Below are positions 10,900 through 21,794 of a stretch of 58,889 bases of DNA, piece after piece. Origin of the DNA: Chara braunii (Eukaryota > Streptophyta > Charophyceae > Charales > Characeae); the NCBI GenBank assembly GCA_003427395.1, contig BFEA01000154.1, forward strand, positions 349,753 to 408,641. Reading direction: 5' to 3'. The notes under the pieces are model-generated. The model saw only the letters and a program-made list of their open reading frames with translations, searched no databases and was not told the origin of the DNA. Positions within the stretch are counted from its first letter, which is position 1; each line of letters opens with the position of its first letter. Made by a program: the position numbers and the translations under genes.

Positions 10900-11698
10900 A
10901 AAAATAACAAGAGGAATTAATTGAGCAGGAGAGAGAGGATCCTGTTGGTCCCCCTTTTGGTCCGGTCCGTCGGGTCCGCGATCGAACTCTATGGCAAAAC
11001 TAAGGGGGATAGTCCCGTGGGACCCTCAACCCCTCAGTTTTTCTTCGCAAGACGCTCCTCCGCTCCAACGTTGCGGACTGCTGGCCTTGATCTCCGGGTC
11101 TTCGTAGTATCAGTCCGAAGTCGTAACCTATAGGGCTGGGCCCAAGCTTGGGACTAATTACCGCGAGTTAAGTTATAACTGGGCTCTATGCCGCCCGCAG
11201 GCCTACCAAAGCGCCCCAAGCCCATACCTTGGTCTGCAACCCCACCCATGGCCTCGGAGGCACAATCACTCACCATACAAAGAGCTCGGCTCCGCTCACA
11301 ACCGCCGTGCGCGCCACCCCTTTCCTCAAGGCTGCGCCTTTTCCTTCCTAGAGGTAGAAAGCTCGAACTTTTATCTGTGCCAGCCTTCGTACTTGCGTAA
11401 GCGCCATAAACAAGTTCGCCGATAAAGAGAAAAAAATCATTTAGTGCTGATTAAATCATAATCAAAGGTTGGTCGGCAACTGTGCCAATCTTATAATATA
11501 AAAAAGAAAAGATCACGTGTGCCTCAAAACTTGCGTACCCACTCACTTCCTACTCCCTTCAAACAACCTTACATTCTTAGTCACAGAAGGAAATTCAGCC
11601 GCGACTCGCGCAGCGTCCCTAACTTTCAAACTGAAAACCCTTTTCTGTCACTTGCTAAAACCAGGGCGGATACCCTTGTAAGGGTATTCGCGCCGACA
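10900..11698 (-). repeat. LTR start block shared with 41683-42310
   Basis: On the minus strand this begins TGTCGGCGCG and matches the plus strand at 41683 onward. Landmarks are AAGGGTATCCGCCCTGGTTTT near the start, a T-rich tract with GATTG, and GGGTTGAGGGTCCCACGGGAC against GGGTTTGAGGGCCCGGCGGGG further in. It gives the 5' end of the long LTR in copies A and C; copy B lacks it. Confidence 0.7.
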
Positions 11699-12931
11699 AC
11701 GCGTTTTTCCCGAGGTGGTGCTAACACTACTGGCAACATTGCTACCCTGAGAAGCGGAGGATCTCATCGCCTGCCCCACTGTAGGTGGGATCTTTTTGGT
11801 CACCTTTTTATTTCGACACTTGAACCGATTATGGCCATATTGGCCCCAACGGATACAAGCTTGCTGGGTGTACCGATCTCTTCATACGTCCAGTGTGCGA
11901 CCCGCTTTCTCCCATGGAGAAGCGCTAGGGTCAACTTGACTCCTAGACTGGGAGCCTCCTCGACGTCTACCGATCGCCTTACCTTTTTGGATTGAGGCAG
12001 CGACTGCTCCATCCCCTGAAGCCTCTACGCTGCCCGCCTCTGAACCTACTCCCTCCTGATAGTCGTCGTCTAACTCAATGGTGGAACCATCATTGTCGAC
12101 GAACATAATGCAAACCGTCGCCTTCCAGTTGGGAGGCAATGCCTTCTTCCTTCCGTCTGTCGTGGGCTAGTGTCCATGCCCTATCTTAGCTTCTAGGTCT
12201 AGGGCTTTCTTGCTAAACAAGGGAAAGTTGTGCATATGGATGTTTGCCTCACCCGCCAACTGATTTCTGAGTGGCATGGGAAGACACCTCAGGTAAGTGG
12301 TAAATAAGACTTGGTGGTCATAATGCACTCTAGATACACAGATCAGACGCTCCACTGCGTCTGTGGCATCCCTTACTGACTTGAATGCTTTAGAGCTCAA
12401 AGTCAGGATCGTGTCGGTGACCTTTTGGGCCTCCTGAGGATCATGCCACCTTTCCTCCACCAGCTTAAGGAAGTCCTCTAGTTTTTGGTTGACTGTCCAA
12501 GAGTGGAAGTCATGACTGTATCCCTGTAGTTGCACTAGCCCACTTAACCATCTTACTGTACTCCCCTCAAGATAGGAGACAACCACAAGCACTTCCTCGT
12601 GCGACAAGGTCAACTTACACTTTACGTAGACTGACACTGACCTCAACCATGTGTCAAGGTGTTTGCCCCTCTTGTCCCTTGAGAAGGGCTTAGGTGAGGT
12701 GATCACAGTCTTCGGAACCCATTAGCCTTGTATCGATACCTGCGCCACTCCAAGCTGTGGACCCTGGGGCGCAGGCTGCTGTGCTAGCTGTTGTTGGGGC
12801 TGTGTGCCTTGCGGTTGTGATTGCTGCGAGACAACAGGCTGCCTAGTTACGACAATCTGTAACGGAGGTTCGGAATACACTGTCAGTATGGGAATTTGTA
12901 CACTAGGACCTACTGAGAACCCGCCTGTCAA

Positions 12932-13003
12932 AGGCATACCTAGGGAAGCGGCCTGTACCGATGCTGGAGGGACAACAAATGGGGATACCCCGGTCACCGG
13001 TGG
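12932..13003. repeat. 72-bp sequence flanking the gap (left copy)
   Basis: It is identical base for base to 13269-13340 on the other side of the run of N. It begins AGGCATACCTAGGG and ends CACCGGTGG. Confidence 0.98.
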
Positions 13004-13268
13004 NNNNNNNNNNNNNNNNNNNNNNNNNNNNNNNNNNNNNNNNNNNNNNNNNNNNNNNNNNNNNNNNNNNNNNNNNNNNNNNNNNNNNNNNNNNNNNNNN
13101 NNNNNNNNNNNNNNNNNNNNNNNNNNNNNNNNNNNNNNNNNNNNNNNNNNNNNNNNNNNNNNNNNNNNNNNNNNNNNNNNNNNNNNNNNNNNNNNNNNNN
13201 NNNNNNNNNNNNNNNNNNNNNNNNNNNNNNNNNNNNNNNNNNNNNNNNNNNNNNNNNNNNNNNNNNNN
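13004..13268. other. Assembly gap (265 N), probably false
   Basis: The run of N lies inside the gag linker. Its two flanks are identical for 72 bp, as expected when overlapping contig ends were not merged. Removing the gap and one 72-bp copy leaves a linker like that of copy P. Confidence 0.95.
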
Positions 13269-13340
13269 AGGCATACCTAGGGAAGCGGCCTGTACCGATG
13301 CTGGAGGGACAACAAATGGGGATACCCCGGTCACCGGTGG
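13269..13340. repeat. 72-bp sequence flanking the gap (right copy)
   Basis: Identical to 12932-13003. See the gap entry. Confidence 0.98.
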
Positions 13341-14022
13341 AACAAAAGGAGGAGGTTGTACCACATGCCACAGGCCAGACACCGGGCCCTGATGGTGATG
13401 GTGCTGCCTGAACGCGCCCGACAAGTACGACCATGCTTTGCTGGATTTCTTGTAAGAGAGCCGTATGGTGGTCCTGCATTTCCACTACATCTAGTAGGAC
13501 TGTTCGTAGGGTCCTCGTATATCATCATACATGTTTGTCAGGTCCATTCCCTCACTAACGCCCGCTTGTCTCTGCTGCATCCTCGATCTTCTCCTGATCA
13601 TTCTTTCTTTCTTTGCCTTTATCTCTCCTAAAGCCTGTTGTAGCTGTGCCTAGCGAGCAGCTGCTCGCTGTATGGCGACCTCCTCGGGGGTCAACACTAA
13701 CTGCTGGCTTGCCATGACGCCAACGGACTAACTCAGGGTTTGTGCAATCGTCGCCCCTACAGTCCCTGAACTACCGGCATGGGAGCTTTGCTGCGCAGCT
13801 ATGCACATGGCTGCTGAAGTAGCAGCTTCGCTTGCGAATACCATGCTTGTCTCTGCGGCCCTAGCTCTCTGTTGCTGCTGCTGTCTCTCCCTAAACTGGC
13901 GGAACAGGAGACTGTCACCCTCAGGTCCTAACACCACGTGGGCCAACGGGCGCCTTGCTGATCGTAGGATCCTATCGTCATCGCTAGTGTTCTCCCTGTC
14001 ACTCATAAGCTACATCACTATA

Positions 14023-15255
14023 CACAATCTGCACTAGGTCACACTCGATGCCCACCGCAGCGAAGTGCACAAACCGATGGCTATTTCAGAGTCTACACAT
14101 TCGGGTCCAACAGGTAAGTCCAAATTTCTACAAACGAAACTATTTTTTAATTAACTAGTCCACAAACAGAAAGCAGATCTACCTAAGGTTGTGTGTCAAA
14201 TGTCAATGGTTGTATATCTTAAACATGGCTACGCTGGAGCCGGACCCGGACCCGGACCCGGACCTGGACATTTCCGGACATGGAACCGGACCCGTGTCGG
14301 TAGTTTTTGGACGTCCGGAATTTCGGACATTTCCGAATCCCTGGACATGGGGGGTTCCGGACGGTCCGGATGTTTGGACAGGTCCGAAAATGCAGAATAA
14401 CAATGCAAACCACTTTTGCCTCAGATTCATGTAAGAATTCCTAACGAAACTGGAGTTAAAAGTTAAAAATTATAAAAAATCTTTAAAAAAGACTTAAAAA
14501 GCTAATAAAAGGTAATGAATTATTAATAATTAAAAAATTGGGGTTGTCTAATAAATTGTTACAGAGAGAGAGCATGTCCGGACCCCCCCAAAAAACATAA
14601 ATGGTCTTGAAAAACCCCCAAAACAATTTTGGGGGCTTGGCTCCTCAATGGGGAAGGGTCTTGGACCGTTTTTTTTTTTTTTTTGTTGAAATTTGGCAGA
14701 TATGGACCTTCCAGACCGGACGTCTGGAGTCCGGACTGAATCCCAACCGTCTGGACAGTGGTCCGGACGTCCGGATCGTAGCCAGGATCTTAACTAATCA
14801 AAAATAAAAATGGAATAATTTGCATGGTTGTTTGCAAAGTGGAATCTTTCCCGAACTAACGTCAGCGTTCCTGAGCAATCCGGATAGCATGCGTGCACAT
14901 GGCCGACCCTGTGCCCCGAGTGTATGCTGTGCTGGCCAGCCCTGCACAATGTTTACCCTCACGTGTACCAACTGATTTGCTGGTCAAGAGGCGTTTAAGG
15001 ACGACACCCGAAGTCCTCAGGAATTATTTAACGTCGCAAACAGGACGACGGTCACAACCAATGGAAGGTAACCCCGCCTGTGCTTATTTATAGATGTTCG
15101 GTACTCGTCTCCCCTGTAGGGCTGGCCTGTCCCTCGTAACCCATCTATCAGCGCAGCAGGCAGACAAAGGACAAAACAGCAAAGCATGCGTGCTCTACTC
15201 CCGATGGGTTGGCATGGTGACCGTGACCCAGTGCTCTGATTTTTGCCCACGACTA
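14023..15255 (-). mobile_element. Element H 5' LTR and leader
   Basis: On the minus strand the sequence from about 15255 to the gag start matches the region upstream of gag in P (21795-22505). Landmarks are CACTGGGTCACGGTCACCAT, a TATA-like ATCTATAAATAAGC (15095-15082) and GGACCCGAATGT in the leader. The H copy is longer because a 563-bp element (14224-14786) sits inside it. The LTR end cannot be fixed because the 3' LTR is missing. The left neighbour is the integrase tail of element G, so H appears to have inserted just downstream of G pol. Confidence 0.75.
14224..14786. mobile_element. 563-bp hAT-like MITE inside the H LTR
   Basis: The ends are inverted copies: CATGGCTACG at 14224 and CGTAGCCAGG ending 14786 (9 of 10 match). 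They are flanked by an 8-bp target duplication, ATCTTAAA (14216-14223) and ATCTTAAC (14787-14794). The homologous P LTR lacks the insertion and reads straight through, giving an empty site. An 8-bp duplication with short inverted ends is typical of hAT elements. The interior has no coding capacity. Its flanks are rich in TCCGGAC words and its centre is AT-rich, with a run of T at 14671-14688. Confidence 0.75.
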
Positions 15256-15287
15256 TCGTGCCGTTAATGACATCCTTAACCTTGCGT

Positions 15288-16660
15288 TTATTCTCTCCTT
15301 AGCGCAGTCGACTCTAAGACCTTTCGTTTCTCTCTTTTCACGACTTTTCTTCGACTCTTTCTAACGCCTAAGACCTTCTCTTGTTTCTTTTTTGTAGGCT
15401 TTTTTGAGCTTTCTCCTTTCTCGTAAGTAATGGACTTAGGATCCTTTGAAGGCTCTACCGACCTCTCCCCAACCTTCTCTTCTCCCTTGTCCTTCCTCAA
15501 ACTCGGGCGGGCTTTGTTTATCCTTTTTCCTCGCTCCTTAAACACCTTTAAATGTGCCCTGGACGTCGGCTCTTTCCTTCTAGCCCCGTCTAGCTCCTCG
15601 AGCAAGTAAGCTCCCTAGTTTTTTGACCACGCGGTAAGGTCCCATCCACCTATTCGTCGGTTTTCTTGACCATGTCCTTTCCAGAGTTGAATTGTAAAAA
15701 CCAAGCTTCCGGTAGGTATACTTTCTTGCCTAACTCGGAGGTTTTTATCCCACCTTTCCTTGTCTTTCTCCCTTTGAACTTTGTCTTTCTGCGACGTCCA
15801 GGGTGCTATCCTCCAGTGTCTCAACTATCTGCCTAATTTTGGCGCTCAATAACTGTTCCCTAGTTGATATCGCATCCCAATCAACCTTTGTCCACAAATC
15901 CATGTGGAACTCTATGGGCAAAGGACAATGCCTCCCGAACCATAAGGTGGGCAAAGGACAATGCCTCCCGAACCATAAGGTGTAGGGCGGGTAGCTAGTG
16001 GTGGTTCGAACGGTAACGTTATCCGCCCAGACCGCAAATCTCAAATATTTTGGCCACTTCTTCTCTTTCCCAACACACCATTTGGTGAGCGCGTTTACTA
16101 AGGGCTGATGCCCCCTTTCAACAGGAGAATTGCTCTAAGGGTGGTATGCCGTAGACAACGATACCTGGATCCCGAACCTTTGGAGCAAGGTTTGGACTTC
16201 CTTAGCCATAAACTTTGATCTTGTATCCTTTATGATCTTCCCGACGCATTCGTATTGGGTGATATACTCTGTCAGGAACTCGCTGACCGATTTCCCTGTC
16301 TTCTGACGTAGCGCCAATGCTTCCACAAACCCAATTGGGTCGTCTCTGATATCCATAATATAATTTATCCTCCCTCCTTCTTAGGCATCTTGACGTAAGT
16401 CCACATGAACTTTTGTCCTATGCCCGTTGGAAAAAGGGAAAGAACGACTCCTTGTATTTGACTACCGCTATTTTCTGGCATTCCACGCATGTTTGACAGT
16501 AGAGCTCTACATCTCTGTATAGGGCGTCTCGCCAATAGAGATTCCTAACCTTCTCAAAAGTCCCTTTCAATCCTTTATGGCCTCCAACGATCCCATCGTG
16601 AAGCTCGACAATTATCTCCTTTCGCTCTTCCTCGTCGCATACTACCCTCATCGGCATACC
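15288..16660 (-). pseudogene. Element G integrase with lysine-rich tail
   Basis: On the minus strand, in order: a zinc-binding HHCC region at 16657-16418 (HDGIVGGHKG...CQTCVECQK), a catalytic core at 16356-16135 with Asp in MDIRDDP and IKDTRSKF and the Glu in SPVERGHQ after an in-frame stop (HP then stop), and a C-terminal domain at 15824-15480 including RWDKNLRVRQE and GAYLLEELDGARR. A Lys/Glu-rich tail runs to 15288. Integrase inserts the cDNA into the chromosome. The family differs from H and P (GAYLLEELDG type, protease well separated from RT). Several frames and stops make it nonfunctional. Confidence 0.85.
15914..15980 (-). repeat. 33-bp in-frame tandem duplication in G integrase
   Basis: The unit GGGCAAAGGACAATGCCTCC plus 13 more bases occurs twice in a row, without changes. 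In protein it doubles TLWFGRHCPLP. The length is a multiple of three, so the frame is kept. Confidence 0.95.
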
Positions 16661-16779
16661 ATTCTTAGGCGGTATCTTGAAGAGGTGGCCTGCTAGTATT
16701 GTTGAGCCTCCTTCCCGAGTCTATAATAAACCTACGTTTCCCCTAGGAGATATAGCCCTATTTGGTGGTACTTGCCGAT

Positions 16780-17330
16780 ATAGAGGTTCTCATGGAACGG
16801 AACGCGCCACTAGTGCTAGGCTCCATCTTCACCGAGCCTATTTTCATCCGCAGGAAACTTGTCGACCGTTCCAGGCGACCCCAAATTCCCTTCTTCTAAT
16901 GTAATTTCTGACAGCCCATCTGCTACAACGTTCTTGGCCCCAGATATACACTCAACTACGTAGTCTGACATCGTTATGTGCATAAGCCACCTGGTTATCG
17001 TAGGGTTTGTTAAGGAGAAGTCCTTCTGTAACACGGTCGCTACTGCTGTAGGATCGATTCGTAAGACAAACCTTCGCCCATGGATAGTGTCTGAAGACGT
17101 TAAGATAATCCAACACCCGCAGGGCTTCTTTCTTAAAGTGAGAATAGTTTCTCTTCATAGTGTTCAACGTTTTACTCTCGAATCTGAGCGGTCTTTCCTT
17201 GCCGCTAAAATCCTCTTGGGCCAAGACGCCTTCTACGGATGTCGGCCCCACGTCAGTACACACTACAACTGACCTGTTCTCTTCATCTTCAAGGCAAGGA
17301 ACTTCAAGGACCTACCGCCCTTCCTGAAAC
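16780..17330 (-). pseudogene. Element G RNase H domain
   Basis: Frames at 17263-16952 and 17034-16816 on the minus strand carry an RNase H: CTDVGPTSVEGVLAQ at the start (first Asp), RNYSHFKKEALRVLDYLNVF (the catalytic Glu falls in KKEAL), and VCLTNRSYSSS where TD is usual (TN here). The tail VYIWGQERCSRWAV can be read in shifted frame before integrase. It lies between the G RT and integrase, in the normal gypsy order. Confidence 0.7.
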
Positions 17331-18420
17331 TCATCCGCCAGGACCTTGACTATGTCTTTTTGATCGCTGGACCATTTCCACATTACCCCTTTACGCAGTA
17401 ACCTTCTTAAGGGCCCTGCTTTCTTCGCATACCCCTTTATAATATTCTTCTAGAAGCCGACCACTCCCAAAAATTGGCGTATATCCGTAATCCGCAGCGG
17501 TGTTGGCCAGTTCATGAGTTTTTCAAGCTGCGCGGGGTCTGGCCGCCTACCGTTCTTGTCACAAATGTAGCCCAATGTTTTGATGGAAGACGCAATCCGC
17601 CTGCTTTTGGTTCCGTTGATAGTGAGATTTGCGTTTTCTAGTTTCATCAGTACCTTCTTAATGTCCTCAACATGGCTCGCAGTGGACTTTCTCACTCTGG
17701 GCCTTACCACAGTCTCATCCTTCTCATATGACCCTTTAATGGCGAAGTCGTCCAGGAAAACCCCGACTAAATTGTGTATGAACTCCCCTAACACCTCAAC
17801 CATTGCTCTTTGGAACACCGTGACACCATTAATCCACCCCATAGGTACCACCATCATCTGGATTAATCCTAGGGGCGTGTGCATCACGGTTAGGTGCCGA
17901 TCTCTGTGGTCCATCGGAATCGCGTCGTACCGTGAGAATAAATTACAAATCAAATAGATAGAGCCGGCTGTGGATCCTTCGGCTAGAAGGTCCGGATTCG
18001 GAATGAATCCAACATCTCTAACCGTAACTTTATTCGTTTTCTGCAGGTAATGTATCCATTGTAGCTTCCCGTTCGACCTCCTTATAAAGAACTATCTTTT
18101 CGCATAAGCGTTGTCATAGGGCTCCACCACAAAGGTCCTGATTTTCTCTTTTAGAAAGTCTACTATCGTTTTCTTTTCCTTCTGGGCACACTTCCATCCT
18201 CCGTCATTCCACGGTACGTGTGGGACAGTGTACATCCTCGTCGGTTTGGCATATCGGGGGTCTATTCGTCCTCTCTCCACATAACAGAATGCCAAGGCCT
18301 TGTCGCAGGCTCTTAGAGTCTCGATTATGTCAGTCTCTTCCAATCTTCTGTCAGTAACTCTTCGACCTTCAGTGGCCTTCCGTTCCCTAATTATCCGAGT
18401 TATCTCCTCCTTTGTAATCC
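17331..18420 (-). pseudogene. Element G reverse transcriptase
   Basis: On the minus strand, the N-terminal part is at 18343-18092 (KKTIVDFLKEKIRTFVVEPY), ending in a stop. The main part is at 17953-17450, with LFSRYDAIPMDHRDRHLTVM, MMVVPMGWINGVTVFQRAM, the catalytic VGVFLDDFAIKG and TLGYICDKNGRRPDP, then the thumb ending RQFLGVVGF and a stop. The polymerase motif is FLDD instead of YxDD. This RT belongs to a gypsy group distinct from H and P. Decay is clear from the stops before and after. Confidence 0.85.
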
Positions 18421-18471
18421 CAATTTCCTCAGTCCTGCCACGACTAACTGTAGCCGGTTTAACCTTTTGGG

Positions 18472-18987
18472 CTACAGTTTTGTGTTTCTTCCCCCTGTTG
18501 TGTGGAGGAATTCCTCCAAGAAGGAAAGGCTAATGCATCCACTGAACTCCTCGTCGTCGCCTTCTTTCGGGTAAGCAGTTTCGTTTACCATGTATTGGTC
18601 TTCTAAGTCTTCGACCTCTATCTTTTTCCCTTTCATTTTATGCGCCCCCAAGTTAAGTTCATCAGGTATCATCTGACAAATCCGTGTCTTTAGTTGACCC
18701 TTGCTTTGCAGGGAAATCTTGTGGCGCTTGTCGAACTCGTTCACGGTCTCTAGAGTGACCCTGCTGCCCTCAGGCCCATCTATAGTGACTGTCTGGCTTC
18801 TGTTCCGCTTATTCTCAGTGGTAGCGTTGACACGTGTCAACCAAGTTCTCCCAAGGATTAACATCGAGGAACAATGCTCCACCGAGAAAACTGGCACGGT
18901 GGCCGCGACACCTGCGGCTACTACTTTGGCCTTATGACGCACTCCAAGCGCCGACTGCCTCAGCTTGTTAGTCGATACCATGGTCAT
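18472..18987 (-). pseudogene. Element G aspartic protease
   Basis: The 171-residue minus-strand frame contains SSMLILGRTWLTRVNA, the conserved LLG-R-x-W/F-L flap-to-C-terminus motif of retrotransposon proteases. At the expected active-site position the sequence reads MTMVSTNKL where V-D-T/S-G-S is normal, so the catalytic Asp seems lost. An acidic linker toward RT follows. The frame overlaps the end of the upstream gag-pol linker (18984) by a few bases in another register. Confidence 0.7.
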
Positions 18988-19520
18988 CCGTTTACGGTAG
19001 CATTCAACTTCCCACTACCCAGAACATAGAAGTAGCCATTTTCTCCTTCTACAACCCCCTTTTTGTTTCCCTTCATTCCCTTCATTGTTAATACAAAAGT
19101 CTTGAGCTCTGCCTTAGATTCTCCTATGGACGTTGGTTCCGACAACGGTACCTTTGCTTTCCTTATCATTCCTATTAATTCATCCCTAGCGGGGGCACAA
19201 CCGGCTATAAATTCTTTGAGAGTAATAGGGATGGACATATCCATCGCCCTTTTTAGAGGCTCCCTTAGGTCAAGTTCATCTAGCAAGCGTTTCAGGTGGA
19301 ACTTTTTAGGCCCTCGTTTTTTAGGGGACACAAGAGATTTGGGTGACTTCACCTGCTCATCGGCGATTGGCTGGTTTGTGTCATCCTTTCTTCCCTGACT
19401 CGACTCCCCAATCCCTTGGGCGCAAACGTGGACCACGTTATCACTCATGGTTTCCTCGAAACTTAATAGAGGAAATCCCGATACCCGGGCTCTCGGGAGC
19501 TTCCTCCTCTTCATCCTCAA
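18984..19520 (-). pseudogene. Element G gag-protease linker
   Basis: This 178-residue minus-strand frame has a basic, Pro/Lys-rich stretch (SPKKRGPKKFHLKRLLDELD) followed by LKEFIAGCAPARDELIGMI. Such segments commonly join gag to the protease in gypsy elements. It ends NATVNG and a stop just before the protease. It has no catalytic motif and no detectable zinc knuckle. Confidence 0.65.
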
Positions 19521-19538
19521 AGGTCACTCTGGAGACCT

Positions 19539-20346
19539 TCATGGACAAGGGCCCCTGCTTTGCTTACCTTTCGTCTCAGCCATCGGCCTCCTACGAATAT
19601 CTACGTTTGTCTTCATCGAAGGTAGGAAGGGCACAAGTTTCCCTTCATTTGCCCACATCACATACTTCATGTCATCTAATTCGATGATCCCCTCCTTAAT
19701 GCATCTATCATTGCCTGACAATCCCTCTTTCTGTGGTCCTCGTCACCACGGTACATACAAACCTTATTATACCATGTTCGCTTTGGACTAGGGTCTCTCC
19801 TTTCTCGGGCCTCTAGTCGTGAAGTGGGCCGGGCGGATGGCTCTTCCTTTCTCAGGCTGTTACTCTTCAGTTTTTCCATCGCCACTTTCAATACTATCTT
19901 TCTTATTCGACCATTTAGAGGTGCCCCATTCACCATCGTTCCTTTTCCAGGCCCCCTCGATTCCCCTTTCTCCATTTCCCATCGCTCCTGCTAGGCTCCC
20001 TTTTTTTGGGTGAGCTCGAATTCGTATCTTTTCCTTCCACTTTAACCTTCCTGTCTTCGGTTTGAAGCCTTCCTCCTCTGCCTGGAGTTACTCCTTTCCC
20101 TAGATTGCTTAGGACTCTCAGCATATAGGACCTGGCATTTCGCCCCTTTGTATCGTGGGCTAAGGCTTTAACATGCGCAAATGTCAATCTCTTAACGAGA
20201 AGCTCTCTCACAACCATCTCACGCTTCTCATGTGGTAAGGCGCTCAGTTATATCCCGCATCTTTCTATCTCTCATATGAACCCTTCGTCTATTAGCGGAT
20301 TCGAGGCTTTCTCGTATCTCCTTGCAAATGCTATTATGCTCTCATT
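19539..20346 (-). pseudogene. Element G gag, C-terminal half
   Basis: On the minus strand the frame enters from the F insertion site at 20346 with NESIIAFARRYEKASNP, a typical gag capsid helix. It continues with MVVRELLVKRLTFAHVKALA, then a basic region and a degenerate zinc knuckle CMYRGDEDHRKRDC in which the second Cys is Arg. The N-terminal half lies across element F, at 50686 and beyond. Joining across the duplicated CATT keeps the reading frame open, which supports F having inserted here. Confidence 0.8.
20343..20346. repeat. Target site duplication of element F (left)
   Basis: CATT immediately before the left LTR matches CATT at 50682-50685 immediately after the right LTR. Confidence 0.75.
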
Positions 20347-21266
20347 TGCGAGGCCACTGCCTCTATGAGCCCATTCAACCCCCATTTTGGAGCCAGTCGG
20401 CCGCCCTAAGTGAAGTCGGGCTCGACGAGGCCCTCAGGGCCTTATTTCGGCCATTGCGCAACTAAGGAAATTCAGGCAGTTGCGCAGCGCCAGTTGGTTG
20501 AGAGAACCCAGGCTTTGGGCCGCCTGTGTGAATGTATGGAAAGCAGGCATTGGGTTGGATACGGGTACTGGGCCAAACACACGCCAAAGGCAGTTGGGTG
20601 CATGCAACCACGTCAGGCCCCAGGCCTGTTCTCGATCGTGTTGGGCCTCAGGCTACCGGGGCCTACTGGAAGCTTCCTGGACTGGACGCAGGCAGGCCAC
20701 TTCGATATAGCAAAGGGCCTGCCTCCGGATTCCTCATTCGGGTGCTGGCTGCATGCTGCGCAAGCGATGCTGCGCTATTTTGCTGGCTGGCGCCCACGAG
20801 CTCACGGGCGAGCAGGGAAGGAGCAGGCAGCCATAGCCGAGCTGCGCTGCTGTAATCTGGGTGGGGCGCAGTGTGGTCCTTGGGTGCAAGTGGCATCTGT
20901 GTGTTGGGGAACGAGGTTGTGAGGAAGGCGAGAGACATACTTGGTGCTAGAAGCGTGAGGCATTGGTCGCTGTATGCTCGTACTTCGGAGAGTTGTTATC
21001 GTCAACTTCCGCGTTATAGATTAGGCTAGATAGGATCTGCAACATGTAGTCTGGGCGCCGAGCGCCAGATAGGATATCAACTCTGGTTCTTCGTTGATGA
21101 TGATGATGGGACTATTTCAGCATTGTCAATTATGAACTCTTGGTGTGTTCTTATTTGGTGAATCTCGTGATGCAATTCTGCTGTTGGTTCGAGATCACGA
21201 CTATCTGGACTCATATGTATGATGTTGTTTGATTGCTGAAGTTCGCTATTGCTCATCTTCCTTGCA
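20347..21266 (+). mobile_element. Element F 5' LTR (920 bp)
   Basis: It begins TGCGAGGCCACTGCC and ends CTTGCA (TG...CA). It aligns over its full length with 49762-50681, which is also exactly 920 bp, with roughly 10% mismatches by eye. A tRNA-Met-like PBS follows 3 bases downstream. Open frames of up to 170 codons inside it are not conserved with the other LTR. Confidence 0.92.
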
Positions 21267-21269
21267 ATT

Positions 21270-21281
21270 TGGTATCGGAGC
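21270..21281 (+). promoter_or_regulatory. Element F primer-binding site (tRNA-iMet type)
   Basis: TGGTATCGGAGC differs at one position from the common plant PBS TGGTATCAGAGC, which pairs with the 3' end of initiator tRNA-Met. It lies 3 bases after the LTR end, as expected for priming minus-strand DNA. Confidence 0.85.
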
Positions 21282-21794
21282 TATGGTATGATTGTGCTCA
21301 TCTGGCGCTTGTCTTCTGCCTAATGTGGTACATACATGCGGTATGCTTGGCGAGTTTGGCCGTAATTGGTGTGTAGTGAGGAGGGCGGAGGCGAGTGTTA
21401 GGCGACCCAGGAGGTGAGGGGATCGTTAGGAAGGCTACGAGATGTGTAATGTGGTCTGGATAGTGTGATGATAACTATCTAATGTGCGATTGGTGCTGAG
21501 GTGGAACGGCGTGCAATGCTGGTTGTGCCGAAGCAATGACTGGTCATAACAATCGGCATTTGGTCATCTGGTGAGATTATCTCTGTGGTTGGGGGCAGCT
21601 ATTTGAGGTATGTTGCTCTTAACTTTATCTACCCTCTCCGATACTTCTTGCCGTGAGGTTGTGTGTCCTTCTTGAGAGTCCTCTCATTGTGAGGTGTCGA
21701 GTGCGCTTAACCTTGAGAGTCGGCAATGTTCACGTGGAGCATCTGGGAGAAGATGGGCACAACTTTTTGAAGGGCCTTGGACGAAGCACTGGGT
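21282..21794 (+). other. Element F 5' internal region, noncoding
   Basis: About 500 bases follow the PBS without a recognisable protein. They end where similarity to the H LTR starts, so element P interrupts F here. The F gag and pol are not found anywhere in the window. Confidence 0.6.

Larger units (their letters stand above)
3184..11698 (-). mobile_element. Long LTR-like repeat, copy A (8.5 kb), inserted between gag and pol of element H
   Basis: On the minus strand it begins TGTCGGCGCG (11698) and ends near 3184 with a slightly deleted form of the end seen in copies B and C. Positions 3190-7230 match B (31840-36300) and C (about 45000-49587); 10900-11698 matches the start of C (41683-42310). 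The middle (7231-10880) is not shared. It splits element H cleanly: gag on one side, protease on the other. In copy B the same end is followed by a tRNA-type primer-binding site, which identifies the family as an LTR. I could not find a clear target duplication. It is either a solo LTR or an LTR enlarged by insertions. Confidence 0.7.
11735..14006 (-). pseudogene. Element H gag
   Basis: Gag packages the element RNA. On the minus strand the protein starts MSDRENTSDDDRILRSARRP at 14006, continues through a Gln-rich segment and a Pro/Gln-rich linker, then a capsid-type domain (12706-12167) with YLEGSTVRWLSGLVQLQGY, LEDFLKLVEERWHDP and AVERLI. It ends near 11800 with a CCHC zinc knuckle in which the second Cys is Trp (CIRWGQYGHNRFKC). 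Copy P (22506-24400) is collinear. Frameshifts divide it into at least four frames, and an assembly gap sits in the linker. It is cut at 11699 by the long LTR copy A; the pol half resumes at 3183. Confidence 0.87.

Noticed and set aside
20410-20922. 170-codon open frame inside the F 5' LTR
   Set aside because: It lies wholly within an LTR, overlaps frames on the other strand, and the 3' LTR does not keep it open.
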